Assembly (NCBI GenBank): GCA_029449245.1
Contig: JANATF010000005.1
Coordinates: 1,798,001 to 1,862,000, forward strand
DNA: 64,000 nucleotides
Direction: 5' to 3'
From: Mortierella alpina
Lineage: Eukaryota > Mortierellomycota > Mortierellomycetes > Mortierellales > Mortierellaceae
Made by a program: the position numbers and the translations under genes. Shown here in pieces: positions 31,633 to 45,487 of the stretch (within the stretch, counting starts at the first letter, position 1; every line of letters starts with the position of its first letter). The notes under the pieces are model-generated. The model saw only the letters and a list, made by a program, of their open reading frames with translations. It was not told the origin of the DNA and did no database searches.

Positions 31633-34026
31633 TGTCTATTGTGTGATCTATGGAGGAATCGAAATCCGATCTCTCCTATCGCTCAGGTACTGGTGGTGGA
31701 GATAGAGTATGAAGTTGTGGTGGTAGTAAGGTCTATGATATGAGAGGGAGGGGGGGGGGGGTATAATATAGTATCGAGAAATGGCCAACTGAAAGAGATG
31801 AGGAAATTGTTAGAAAGGAGACAGAGTGTATGAGAAAGAAAGAGGAAGAGAGAGAAAAGAGGATGGGACGAGGCACGTCCGACTTTTTAAGGACAAACGA
31901 ACAGTTGTCCAGGACGGAATAGAAGCAGGTACAAAGAGGCAGAAGGTCCAAGAACAGAGCTGCTAAGCGCACATTATTGTGATTGAGACAATCACTTGAG
32001 AAAGCAACCAGCCGAACTCACTCAGTCCAGCTCACTGCAGAGAAACACTTATGTTTGTACCTGTTGAGCCTGTGGCGGCCGATAGTGACGAGGTCTGCGC
32101 TCAAGGGATCAAGTGAAGGGGGTTGAGGTATGATAGGAGGAGAAGAAAGCATTTAGGAATACGACAGCTGAAGAGGCGTAAGGAGTCGAGAGGTTGGGGT
32201 GGGCAGCAGGCGGTGGTGTAAGGGGTCGATCAGACAACCAGCACAGGAGCGATGCAAACGGGAGGAGTTTGGATAAAGGGACGAGCATTGGCGAGCATCG
32301 TTTCGACAAGAGTAACGTGGAAGGGCCAGGGACCAGGGAGTTCAGGGGACGATGGGCAAGAAAAGCGCGTGTAAACTATGAACGGCGCATCGCAAGTGAA
32401 CATGGCACCATGGAGTGTAGGGGTAATAAACTAAATTGTATGAAAGACGAGGTAAATGAGCCTTCGCTATATTGTTATGAACGATCAACGACGCTATACT
32501 ATGCTGGGAATATCGGCATTGGAAGGCAGCACTAAAGCTTATGAGCTAGTGGTGGCTCTGCAGTTCTACTTTATGGCGCTCAGCATGGCACTGCGCGTCT
32601 TCAAAGTTCTCCTAGATATCATGTAGAGAGTGTTTGTTGTGGGTCCTACTTTGTTATACTATTGTACCTATCGCAAGGAGCTGCGGTCAATCACGAAAGG
32701 TTGCGGCGAAGCATTGGCCACCTAGCGCGAATGGGTGTACAATCAATGGGCGTGTCAGTTTCAAGTTTCAGGCATAGTCTCTGCTTAGTCGGATTCCTTT
32801 TCTTTTTCAGCGAAGCAGAAATGGCCAGTGAGGGGCAAAAGGCAGCAGGGCATCCATCTCGCGATACCTGAGGGACTTGCTTAGTCAAGTACGATACGTT
32901 AGGAAACGGTCAACACCAATGTTGACTTCATGAAACTACGATAATGAAAGTACGAGTGACTTTATGGCTACACATCTCCTGTCGCCCATAATAATCCAAC
33001 CTTTCGACCCTCCTCACTCCTTTCGTTCTCTTCCGCATACATTTCAGCTATCCACTATGCCCATCTTGTGATCGCTGAGGACAGGTACTGCGTAGATTCC
33101 ACAGATGAAGGTTCGACACGTTGAAAAACAAAGTTTTTCTTAGGTTTTCTTCTCCACTGGTAGACCCTTCAACGCCTCATCGTTCTCCACAAATCCTTCT
33201 CCTCGGTAATGTAACACTCCTGACTTCTGCCCATACATATCAAGAGAAAATAGTCATGTCGCATAATGGCTGGTATCATCGAGTCCTTCTCTGAACGCAG
33301 GACGATATCACACGCTCACAACTCTGCCATCCAAGAGATGGCTCCCGTTTTCCGGACCCAGCGGATATAATCCCGGGTGTCTTGCCATTACTAGGGTTTG
33401 ACTCTCCGCTTCTTAAGCCGAGATTTTGTCCTTTCATGAACGAGGCCGACACAAATTCCTCATACCTCTGTGAACCATGAGAAAAGATAGCGGGCTTAGG
33501 AGAATATATCGCTCAGGAGACCAAGGCAAAGCATCGTGGTGACCGATGCAAACTAGGTCGTCCCCCAACAGGGCCATAGCCAACAAGAGCATGAACCGCC
33601 CACGAGCACAAAGCGCATTTAAGGTTTTGCCTTTTTCTCCTTTGCCCCATCGATTTTTTTTTTCTCTATCCGTAGTTTGCTTCGAGCCCAAGCATTCGGA
33701 TTTAGACATGATCATTGCACGGCGGTAATTGTTAGGCTTATCGGGATCAGTGCGCGTTCAGACCGAGCAGCTGCGTCGCTTGAGACAAGAAGACTTGCCC
33801 TGGTCTGGTCTGCTCCGCGAATGGTGTGAGGGCGCGTGTGTAAGGGGACTGAGGTGCTTTCGGAGAAGTATGAAACGTGGCCGGGAAGTGCGTCGGACCC
33901 AACTGCTGTTGACTGTCCACAACTATTTAACGACCAGTAGGGTTTCTTCACACTTTTGGTTCCTTCTCTTCTTTCCATTCCTCAAATCTCATTCCCCCTC
34001 TCGATTCAAGTCTTGACATTTCAGCC
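31633..34026. other. 2.4-kb stretch without a supported gene
   Basis: Divergent interval between the SUR7-like gene and the elongase. Short open frames at 32194-32535, 32662-32871 and 33434-33728 show no conserved motif, splice pattern or compositional signal of coding. A run of 12-13 G occurs near 31748-31761. The last 60 bp before 34027 are pyrimidine-rich and form the elongase leader. A noncoding transcript or small lineage-specific gene cannot be excluded. Confidence 0.45.
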
Positions 34027-35344
34027 ATGGAGTCCATTCAGATCTTGAAGGACCTCGGCACAAAGTACCTCCGCCTCAACTTTGACGATGAACGCCATAT
34101 CTTTCACAATACTGATAACTGGGCCATCGCGCCCCAGCCCAAGGACATCCTGTACCCAGAATACTACGATCTTCTCGTCAACTGGCGCACACCCTTCGTC
34201 GTTGCTGCACTTTACGTCCTCATGGTTGTTCTTTTGAACCCAAAGCAAGGCAAGGTCTCGAGGGTTGTTGCGGCGGATAATGCAGCCAAGGCAGCAGGAG
34301 CAAGCAAGAAGAAGGAGGAACTTTCACAGTCTTCGCCCTTCATGACTGCCCTGGTCTTTGTCCACAACACGATCCTGTGCGTTTACTCCGCGTGGACCTT
34401 TTACGGCATGTTCTTTGCCTGGAAGAAGGCTCTCTCGACCCATACATTCATGGAGGCTGTAAGTCTTTTTTTTTCCCTCCACTTTTTTATGGGGTGGAGA
34501 AACATTGGCTAAGAATCGACAACCTCCCACCTTCAGTACGTTATGAGCAATTGCGATGTACCTGATCATACCGCTCACTTTACTTTTGCATGGCTCCTTT
34601 GTGGTTGTAGGTGTGCGATTCCGATGGCACTTTCTGGGACAGCCTCGGCTACTACTCGTACTACTTTTACCTCTCCAAATACTGTAGGTGACATGGCTTG
34701 ATCAGCGTGTATGATGAGTAGACAGGTGGGATAACTTGAGCAAGCGCGACTAATCATTTTTCCGTCCTCGACCTATGTTTTCCCCACTAGACGAGATTGT
34801 GGATACCATCATTATCTTGCTCAAGGGCCGTCGCTCCTCCCTTCTGCAGACGTACCACCACGCCGGCGCCATCATCACCATGTATATGGGCTACAACTAC
34901 CGCGCACACCCCATCTGGATCTTTACGACCTTCAACTCGTTCGTTCATACCATCATGTATGCCTACTACGGTAAGTCCCTACATATCCATGGAAGAACTG
35001 CCAAATATGTTCACAGTTGTTTGGTTGGTTCAACACCACGTCCTGACGGTATCCGCCTATCTATTGTTACCATGTTAGCTGCCACCTCCATCGGAGTGAA
35101 GCCTCCCGGCAAAAAGTACATCACCTCGATGCAGATCACGCAGTTCTGGACTGGCACGGCTCTCGCCTTCTGGTATGAGTTCGGTGCTCCCATGGGATGC
35201 TTCACCAATCCTGGATCCCGTTTCGCCATCTGGACGGTCCTGGTGTATGTGTTCCCTTTGATCTACCTGTTCACAGCCTTTGCCAGGAAGATGTACGGCA
35301 GCAGAATCAGGGCCGCTGCCGCTAAGGGCAAAAAGGAGGAATGA
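34027..35344 (+). CDS. ELO-family fatty-acid elongase (3-ketoacyl-CoA synthase)
   Basis: Four exons, 34027..34458, 34611..34683, 34791..34970 and 35079..35344, give 316 residues. The enzyme condenses malonyl-CoA with an acyl-CoA at the ER. Family signatures occur in order: FYLSKYYEIVDTIIILLKGR, then QTYHHAGA, then FVHTIMYAYY, then MQITQFWTG. At least six hydrophobic segments are visible, and the tail ends in KGKKEE, a lysine-rich ER-retrieval-type end. The first His of the usual HxxHH box is Gln here (QTYHH), a change known from some polyunsaturated-fatty-acid elongases such as the Isochrysis delta-9 enzyme. Substrate length and unsaturation cannot be read from sequence. AATAAA at 35395-35400 is a likely polyadenylation signal. 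Confidence 0.9.
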
Positions 35345-35394
35345 AGACATAGAAAAAAAAACGAACTCTCATGGCATGTTTACCTTGTACACGA

Positions 35395-35400
35395 AATAAA
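35395..35400 (+). terminator. Polyadenylation signal of the elongase
   Basis: AATAAA 51 bp after the elongase stop codon, in an A-rich 3' region shared with the convergent chitin synthase gene. Confidence 0.5.
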
Positions 35401-35588
35401 GAAGTATCACGAAAAAAAGGCGCAATGCCCACAGCGTGGGAAAGTAATCTCAAGTTCTTCAGCACGTTAGTATAAGGGGTTTCAAGGCTATGATGGCGTT
35501 CGTCCTTTCATCGTCTCATAAAGCCGCGCTCTCGACAATAGTTTTATGTTTTCAGTCTTTCATTTTTTTTTCTTCTTCCCACGCTTCA

Positions 35589-38500
35589 TCATGGCATGAT
35601 CCCACCGCCGTGGTCCTGAGCCATCGAAGGCATGGATTGGTACCAGCCTGTGATCCCGTTGGTCAATCCCAGCTTGATCCGCTTTTCGCGCTCAAATTCA
35701 CACCACTTCTTCATCACGATCTGGCTCGAGTCGAACTCTCCTTCTTTGCCTCCATGGTTGTCGGCCTTGCCATCGCCTTCACCTTGCACCTTACGGGTCT
35801 GCCCCCACGTAAAGTCATCAAAATGCCAAAACGCGTACACGGGCAAGACGAAATTCCAGATCGGAAGCGAGATCAAGTACATGCCCATCCAGCCCACATA
35901 CACAACTTTGCGGGACGTCATCAGGATCAAGATCGCGGGCAACCCCAGAATCGCAGCGAGCAGCATCAAAGGGATGATGGGCACGGGCGTGATGATGAAC
36001 GAGATGACAATGAGGTACATCGTGAAGGAAATGGCAGCCGGCAGGACAACGGTTCCAACGAGCTCCATAAAAATGACAAACTGCATCGAGAAGCAGAACG
36101 TCCCGCAAAGGTCACGAATCAGGACCAACTCCATCAGATTATGAATTGTCGAGTTGATCCACCGACGACGTTGGGATAGCAAGACCGGGAACGAGGTGGG
36201 AACTTGAGTTTTGCACACGGCTTGAGGGACAAACATCATCTTGCGTTTGGGAAATGTCCGTAGCATGAGTGTAGTTAGGTATCGATCTTCACCCAAGAGA
36301 AGAAGATTCTTCTTGTGCAGCGTGTCGACGACGTTTTCAGAGTAATGTTCCACAATATCTGGGTTGGCGAGAACGGGGACCCAGTAACGATTGGGACCTT
36401 TTGGAGCCTTGATACGGTACATGCAGAAGCATCCGGGAAGGCAAGTGACACCACCAAAGATGGATTCGAACGCTTTGGAGAGATGATGCGAGATGTAGTA
36501 CTCAAAGACTTGAGGTGAGAGTAAAATAGTGACAGAGCGAGAAGAAGAAAGAAAGTGTCACAGTCAGTGTAATGCGATAAGAGACGTACTCTTGACACAA
36601 ATAACAAAGCGAGTAAAAAAAAAGTGGCGTATGGACATACCTTGAATCATTGTCACCCAAGTCTCCTTCTTGTTCGCGATCTTGGTCTCGCCACAGAGGC
36701 CCATCACCGTCGGGTCCTGAGCCATGCATGCCACCATCCTCGTCAAGGAGTCAGGGTAGACCTTCGTGTCCGCATCCACCATCAGCACCAGCTCGTAAAA
36801 GTCCGGCGTCACCTTGGTCACATTCCAGAAGGCGTTGAAAAACTCGTACTCTAAAGGCGTCATTCGCTCATCAAACATGACCTTCTGCAGGAATGACATT
36901 AAAATGATCTGCGAGTCCCGCTTTCCTCGGTTCCCTGGTTTTTTGTCATGCACCTCGCCGGGAGTTCCGCATTTCACAATGACAATCATCGGCACCTTCT
37001 GTCGCTCCTCCATGGGCAGCTCGCAGTCCTCTGCATACTTGTAATAACCTGCATAGATCTTGGCCATATTATGTCGCTTGACACCGTCCGCGATGGCGAT
37101 ATACGATTGACGCTCCACCTCATCCCGGGGCACAATGAAGTCTGTCATCATGTCTAGACAGATATCAGGCGTTGTACTGTCCTCGTTCTCACCTCGAATG
37201 ATTCCGTCTGCAATGATCAAAAGCAGTTTGTGGCTCGAAGGATAGCTGGTGTTGGCTAGCGAATCGCACGTTGCCCGAAGACCGTCCACACCTTCAGAGT
37301 AGCAGGTAACGAGCATTAGCGTGTGTAACAATGGGCACTGCATCGGCTCACCCTTGAGTTTTGATATTGAGGCATTGAGTCCTGCTCGACTGAGTCTTGA
37401 CGCGTTGTTGTTGCTCAAGGTAGAGGATGGCCTCGAGGCCGTCCGACCTTGACGTGATACCGAATTGGAACGTGCTGGAGCCGAACTTGAAGATATGCTG
37501 CCCCAACGACGTGCTGGTGGAGGTAAGCCGAGTGGGAAGGGGATTTCAGTTGCTGCAGAGACATGGGACCCATTCGGGGTGACCGTGCCAGAGTTGTTTG
37601 TCGAAAAGCGGGAGCCGGAGGGTATGACATTGGCACGAATGCGCTGAGCACGTCTACGCTCGTATTCACAAGTAGTTGATAAAAGAAGCGCTTCTCAGTC
37701 AGCCTTGAAGACCTGTGAGAAGCCATAGTCCTCTTTCACGTATGTCCCAGATCGGAAATCAGTACGAGAGGACCTACCGTTGGGTCTCTGAGTTGGGGCT
37801 GTCTACGTAAGGCGATGTATTGTCGTCGACCCACGCCTCAATTGCTTCTTGCCGCTTCAGTTTCTCTGCAAAGGTTTTCTCATCAAAGGAACCAAGCCTC
37901 CAGCTGAGGACCCAGCCAAAAATGACAGCCAGAAAGAATCTCAACAAAACCACACTCAGAATGACAATCAGGGACACATAGAGGACAATGTCCGCGATGA
38001 CACATCCAAGCGACATCTGATCAATGACGCCGACTTTGACAATCTCCACGAGACAGTGGATAATCTGTGTCCGCTCCTTTGTATAGGACACGCTGAGACT
38101 GATATCCTTGCCTGCAAAGGTTCCATTCATGAAGGGTCCGAATCCTGGAGGAACAACGATGTTATCTTCCAACCAGTGGAGACGAGCGAGATCAAGTACA
38201 TTCCCATTGTACACGGCGTAGTTGGTGCCTTTCTCCTTGATATCTTCCCAACTGAAATAGACCTCACCCATGAATCGAAGCTGCTTAATCACCTGTCGAG
38301 CTTTGAGCGACTCTGGGCCCACATGGCAGCCTTGCCTGCCCAGTCCTCCGAGAGGTTTGGTGCCTGTGCCTGCATTTGTAACGACGCAAGGAAAGTAATT
38401 CCAGACGTTCCCGAACTGGTCGTGCTGTTTGCCACTCAAAAGTCCTTTGCAGCCGCGGTTGATGTTTTGAAACATGAATGTCATATCCTTGCCTCCTGCG

Positions 38501-39494
38501 TCCGGGAATGGTTTTGCAAGTAGGTTACTCATCACTTGAGGTATCTCTGGAGCGGCTGGGTGGTTAAAGTCTTTGAGTAGATATGCGCGGCCCAGGAGGA
38601 CTGCAGACTGTTCATCAACGTGTCCGTGACGGATGCGGTTCGGTTCCTTGCCACAAAGAACGACGTTGAAACCAAAAGTCAAGAATCCGACTGAAAAGCA
38701 CAGCATAAAGATGATGCTCACCAGTGCAACCTTCTCACGCCATGCCTGCTGGATCTCCTTTGTTTGTTTGCCTAAATGACGAAAGCAGAGACCGTAGATC
38801 ATGAGCGTCAGCATCAGCATTGCCCAAAGTGCAAGGCTAGTCAATAACGGCTCTTCGTATATGTGTTTATGGATTACGGACCGAGAAGTACCAGCAGAGG
38901 CGGAGGGAAGCAGCAGGTAACCATCCTCGAAAATGCCACCCACACCGTTGGGTATTTTGATGCCTCCTCGTTCTCATCCTTGGACAGCTTCCGTGTCTTT
39001 TTCCGCTTCTCCATCCTTTCTGCCTTCGCCTTATCCAGATCCCGCTGTTGAAGTTGATCGGGCCTACGAGACCGCGCAGCGGGACTGTCTCTACTACGGG
39101 TATTTTCTTCGTATCCGACATGTATCGAGCTGCTATAACTGCGATTGAACCCTCCCTGCTGCGTCTGCGATAGAATGCGGTCATTGCTGCGATAAACGCT
39201 CTGTCCTGGAGGGCGTGGTTGATCTTGTATAGGCGCGTTCAGGTAGTCGTTTTGATGACTACGGCCACCAATGCCTGCTGCAGCGCCGATGTTGGGCGAA
39301 GTAACAATTGAGAGCCCTCCGCTGTTCCGGTGACTATGATGGTAAAGTCGTGGATTCGACGGTGGTTGTGTAGTTGGCTGGTATGACTCTGAATTAGCAT
39401 TCCCTTGAGGTAGCTGCACGCCCAGAGTTTGTGATAATTCAGTGTAGAGGTCGTCACTGTTGCCGTTCTCCAAGTCTGTATCCCTTTCTTTCAT
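35589..39494 (-). CDS. CHS3: Chitin synthase, class IV (Chs3-like)
   Basis: Four exons, complement(35589..36508, 36641..37653, 37778..38771, 38882..39494), give 1179 residues. It makes chitin from UDP-GlcNAc at the plasma membrane. The N-terminal 170 residues are disordered and basic. Then [23 protein letters not shown] leads to the first membrane segments, and a cytochrome b5-like lumenal domain (about 270-480) follows with GCKGLLSG and NVLDL. The GT2 catalytic domain carries [24 protein letters not shown] (about 947-952) and QRRRWINST (about 986-994); all key residues are present. Four or more C-terminal TM segments end in [12 protein letters not shown]. There is no myosin head, which separates it from classes V/VII. 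Junction 1 needs a weak gtccgt donor; it is chosen because it restores [16 protein letters not shown]. Intron 2 uses the acceptor cgtag before RAQRIRAN. Confidence 0.9.
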
Positions 39495-39886
39495 CTACAA
39501 TAAGGACGAAGAACGGCCGTCAATGTTCCTTTCCGCACAAATCCTTCTATACATCCTCCTTGGTCCACCGTACTGTACGATACTTTAGCTCGTATGGGCA
39601 AGTAGTGAAGAGTACCTTTAGCGTGTGTAATATCGGGGGTGGTTGTACAGGTATAAAGTATGGTGCGTGTCTGTTAGAAAGACGGGCAAGAAGGTAGATC
39701 AAAGAGGAGCGAAGGGAGATCGTTGACGGCCGAGCTTCTTGGATCGCAGCAAGGCGATTGTTGTTATTTAGACCAGTACTGTCCTGCACGACACTACCGT
39801 TGTATTCAAAGGGGAGCGAGGGAAGAAGGAGGCAAAGAAGCTCTTGGTGCTGTGAAAGAAGCAGGATGAGGGTGCTGGACACACAG

Positions 39887-39888
<2 letters not shown>

Positions 39889-39928
<40 letters not shown>
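39889..39928. repeat. (GA)20 microsatellite
   Basis: Twenty uninterrupted GA dinucleotides, about 395 bp upstream of the chitin synthase start; CT repeats on the coding strand. Confidence 0.95.
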
Positions 39929-39932
<4 letters not shown>

Positions 39933-40167
39933 CAGCGAGAAGGAGGAGGAGGAGGTAAGTGAGAGTAAGAGGGAAAGGTGCTAGAGTCTGAGTAAAAGCG
40001 ATACAGGGGATGTGAAATGGAGAGCGTCGGAGGCAGGAAAGCAGGGTCGCGCAACACGAAACACACACGCAAAAAAAAAATGAAAACCGAAAATCAAATG
40101 ATGCTTAGGAAGGACGGACAAAAGGGATGCTATAGATAAATTGAAGTCAGAAGGACCAGAGATCATT

Positions 40168-40230
40168 GAGGACTGAGGACTGAGGGCTGAGGGCTGAGGA
40201 CTGAGGACTGAGGACTGGGGACTGAGGACC
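40168..40230. repeat. Nine tandem copies of heptamer GAGGACT
   Basis: Nine head-to-tail seven-base units, five of them exactly GAGGACT and the others one base different (GAGGGCT twice, GGGGACT, GAGGACC). It lies between the chitin synthase 5' region and the NUP85 3' end. Confidence 0.9.
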
Positions 40231-40526
40231 AAGGATCAATGCCTAGGATGGGGGAGAAGGAGGAGGCGAGAGAGGCCGGCTGGCGTTGCAGTCGGTCGGT
40301 GAAAGCGCACACTCACCATCCCCATGCATACCATATTCCATCCTCCTCCGGACGTGCATACAAACACCTCAGTCGTTTTATCATATTGGAATGGCCATGT
40401 CCGTTCTTGCCGCGCGTTGAATCTTATTCCAATCTATGCCACGCATGTGAGCTGTGCACTGCAACGGATGTCCGTCTCCCCTCCGTCGTTTGTCAGCTCA
40501 GAGAGCCCTACCCTAACGTCTTGGTG

Positions 40527-43500
40527 CTAAAGCGCCATCAACATGTCCGTGTCCGTGTCAGAACTGTGGACAAATGACCGAGAAAGGTTTCGCACTAGTG
40601 ACATCCGCACAGTATCTAACTGGTGCTCCTTTTCCTCCACGGAAGTCTCTCGAGACGAGACTTTGGTCGGTAGCAACTGAAGGTATTCAGATTTGTGCTG
40701 AGATCCAACGAGATCCTCCAGGCACCGCATCATGACATAAGTGTCTTTCGCATCGAACACCAGTCCATTTTTGTTCTCCAGTAACGGGAGGGCATCGAAC
40801 ATCAATACCGCCCAGTATTTCATTGGCGCCATGCCAGTCTTCAGTAGCGACACTAAAGTCTCTCCAGCTTCCTTGATATTGCCATCCTATGAAGTAGGAA
40901 AAGCGTGGGCAAGATAAGTCGCAGTAACCCTGCATTTGCGCTGAGTGAAAGTACACTCATCGCATCTGACTTGTACTGGAGATACTTTACCTTGTAGTCG
41001 AAATGGAATTTGACATAGTTCCGTAAGAATTCGATGTGGACATTCTGAGTAGTCAACCCTTGGATGGCGTCGAGAGAGTCCTCCAAATCCAGATTGCCGC
41101 TCGCAAGATACCGCAGCATCAAATTGTCGACTACTCGTGCGACTTGATCAGGGTCTTTAGAAGTCATGAAATGTTGAAGAGCCAGGCCATAATGACCCCG
41201 CTTTTCTTCCTCAACGCCCATTACCTGTGCGTGAGCATGCGTGGGAGGGACGTGACAAGTTAGAGAAATGAAATATCAGATGTTATTCCAGAACCATGGC
41301 CGTGTCAAATCAGTCCTACCCTGTTGATGGATCGGAGAGAATCTGTGAGACCGTTATCTGTGCAGAACTTGAGCACCTTCTGTGCCTTTTCCGATGACTC
41401 CAACGGGACATGACAGAGCCACTAGTTACAAAGACAGGTAGTGATACGGTAAGCACTAATGTCATGGCTCGGGAGAGGTGCAAGTCACATCTATTAACCA
41501 TATTCTTACTTCTGACAACATAGCCCGACCAGAGTGTCCGCTGTTGAGCAAATAACCTGCGATGGCTTCCCATAGAGTTGAGTTCGACATGAGACTCTGT
41601 GCGTAGCTCATAATAAAAAAGTCGCGAATGTCCGAATCCCAGCCCATGGCCGCAGTGTCCTGCAGATATATATCGGACATATCCAAGTAGCCATATTGCT
41701 GGAGCACATCAGCAAGGTGCGCCACCAACCAAGGATGAAAACTTCCACAATGACGGATGGTCTGAAAAAAGTAACGAAGGAATTCTTTTAAATATTAATG
41801 CCAATGACATTATCCCAGTAATGAAAGGAGAGAATCATGGTGCACAAAAAACATGAACCTACCGTAATGGCGTCCTGTTCCAAGATAGCAATCTTTATCT
41901 TCTCCAACACGGATACATCCCTTCCTTCAAGGTAATGCGATACACAGATCCTAAGAATTGGCCTAACGCGAAACGTGTCGTGTCGTGTTAGTACTCAAGA
42001 TCGAAGCTGTGCGCGTTGTGCAATTCCTGGTATTGGTGTCTATTTGGGCAATCACTTACTCAAGGGCATCCCTAGTGCAGTTAGGATCGGTGTAGAATGT
42101 GATGGCGGAGAAAGCCTCTTCCCACAGGTCTGTTGCATTGAGGATCTCATCCACGTCGCCCGTCATTATTTTCAATGCTGTCTTTGCCTCAGCCCCAAGA
42201 CGAGCGAGCTTTGGCGACTTCATAAACAACCTAATGCGAATCAAAGTAAATGGGTCAGTACTATATCTCCAAGGTTTTGACTCAGGTGCACATTACACGA
42301 CACAACGCGACTTGAAAACAATATGTACAGGCACTGCTCCACCCATTTCCTGTGTCTCTCTTGGGATTTGCTGTCTGCTCCGGTAGTCTCCTCTGAAGGC
42401 ATGCCCCGAACAATTTTCAAGAAGCCATCCATTGCGTCAGCATCGTCCTCGTTCTCTTCGTCGTTCACGGTCTGTTCCAGCATAAAGACGATCGACATCT
42501 TCATGCCACGAAGTACACATCTAGTATTATAAAGTCCAATGGTGGTAAGTTTCGGCTTGTGGGCGCTAGGTCGTGAATCTCGTCGCATTAGTGTCTGCAA
42601 GCCCCTTACTGGATGATATAGGGCCAAAAGTCAGGATGTGAAAGCCTCCTCGTGGCTCCGAGCAACGCCTCTCCCACTTGCACGTCAAAGCCTAAAGGTC
42701 GTGAGGCAGCCCGTTTAGTGGATATGTCAATCTCATCGCCGGTACTATAATATGATCCTCAGTGTTACCTGAAACGTGCTTTGCGAGCCAGTCAACAAGC
42801 ATGAATGTGATGGGCATCTTCTCGTCAGCAGTGAAAAACATGGAGTCTGCCAGTTGCCAGATGGATGCAAATGCCTCCATGAGCTCCAGTTCCTGATCAC
42901 TTCTTGAAGCAACGTCCGTATCCATGTCATCCTTCGATACGTTCTAGTATAAAGAAGTGATGCCGGGTAAGCATCTGCGACTCTGAATATCCAATTTGCA
43001 CCATGCTACTACAGCTTGGGAGCCTTACACAGAGTTGCAGTAAATGTCCGTGAATGCCCTCATAGTATTGGTCGTAGTGAAGCCTGTAGAGCTCTGGTGA
43101 CTTGTAAGGATCCAATGCAGTGGTTTTGATGAAGACGTCGAACATTTGTGTAATGAACTATTATACAAGTAGAAAAGAGTCTGATCAATACACGTTCGAG
43201 CACCGGAGTGGCGAATGTCAAGACAAGGCCCAGACTTCATACAGGGATCCGGCTCTCGGGTATTGCTGACTGGCACAGAAACACAGTGGTATCCTTGGCA
43301 GACACATGTTGCTTTATAGGGAACTAGTTTTTGAAAAGTAGAGTGTTGGCGACTTGCGTGCTTGAGAAACTCTTTTTTACGCGCGTTGCAAATGAAATCG
43401 AACCGACAGGCTCTTACCTCCTCGGCAGCCTTCTTGCCCGCGACAAAGACCGCGATTTCATTCGTGCTTGGCCTGAACGCAGAGCCGATGGTGCGGTTGC

Positions 43501-43720
43501 TCGCTGTCCACTTTTGGGCTGTGGTGCCCTTGCTGATAGGACTAGGATTCAGGTGCAGAGTGGAGACGTACTCGTCATCGTTGTCCTGGTCATTGAGCAG
43601 ATCCTGCACAATGCTGGCGGCGTTCCTGTCCACGGTGGGGTCGCTGAATATGGAGCGTTTCGGTGTGTGTGGCGCGAATGTCGACAGCGAGCTGGACGGA
43701 CGAATCATAGGGATCGACAT
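40527..43720 (-). CDS. NUP85: Nucleoporin Nup85 (Y-complex)
   Basis: Twelve exons: complement(40527..40886, 40991..41224, 41320..41421, 41510..41761, 41863..41962, 42060..42230, 42299..42520, 42610..42691, 42769..42943, 43029..43157, 43243..43323, 43418..43720), 736 residues, close to yeast Nup85. It is an alpha-solenoid scaffold subunit of the Nup84/Nup107 ring of the nuclear pore. Family signatures include SPELYRLHYDQYYEG, MKSPKLARLGAEAKTALKIM, WLVAHLADVLQQYGYLD, FFIMSYAQSLMSNSTLWEAI, WLCHVPLE and EFLRNYVKFHFDY, in the order of the family. The N-terminal 90 residues, ahead of the solenoid, correspond to the beta-blade insertion strand. Exons 2-12 are small and each restores phase. The donor of exon 6 (TC|gtgtaa) is the least certain. 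The gene is divergent from polyubiquitin, 337 bp apart. Confidence 0.87.
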
Positions 43721-44975
<1,255 letters not shown>

Positions 44976-45487
44976 GGCTCTTGCCTCTTCTGCGGAGGGA
45001 GGTGAGGTGTTCAAGCATGGCTTTTGTTCTGCTCGCCTCCCTTCCCACTCCCTCGCCGGTACTTGCTCCCCCATCATTAGCAATATTTGTGTGAGAACGA
45101 GCTCAATAAAGTACAAAGACCCGTTCAGTTGACCCAACAAATGCACCCAGGCCTAATAACGCGTGTGCACCTTCTCCATCGACCCAAAGTGTTGACTGGA
45201 CAAGGATGTTCAGAGTTGTCGGCTGTAGGATGGCAGGCTCTGAATGAGTCGACACCCTTCACCTATTCAGCCTCCAGCCATTCAGCCCCTTACGCCATGC
45301 GACATTCCTCACTTTCTCCAGTAGTACATGTTATGTTGTACTTTTCTCCTTGGATTCTTGGCTCCATCTCACTTTCTTTTTTCACACTGGCTTTGCACAC
45401 GTTGTTCATTCCATCCCCTCTCAGCACCACAGCACCACAGCACCGCAGCAACTTGGAGTCTATACAAAGGGAGAGAAACACTTCATA
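44976..45487. other. UBI4 3' region and promoter of the BRO1 gene
   Basis: 512 bp, no gene supported. AATAAA at 45105-45110 is a likely UBI4 polyadenylation signal, 130 bp after the stop. A short CAGCAC-based repeat at about 45422-45450 lies in the leader of the next gene. Confidence 0.5.

Larger units (their letters stand above)
39495..40526. other. Chitin synthase 5' region and NUP85 3' flank
   Basis: 1.03 kb with no supported gene. The open frames there are products of the GA and GAGGACT repeats listed separately. Confidence 0.5.

Noticed and set aside
32194-32871. ORFs of 113 and 69 codons in the gene-empty interval
   Set aside because: Random-looking composition, no domain, no conserved pattern, no splice context.
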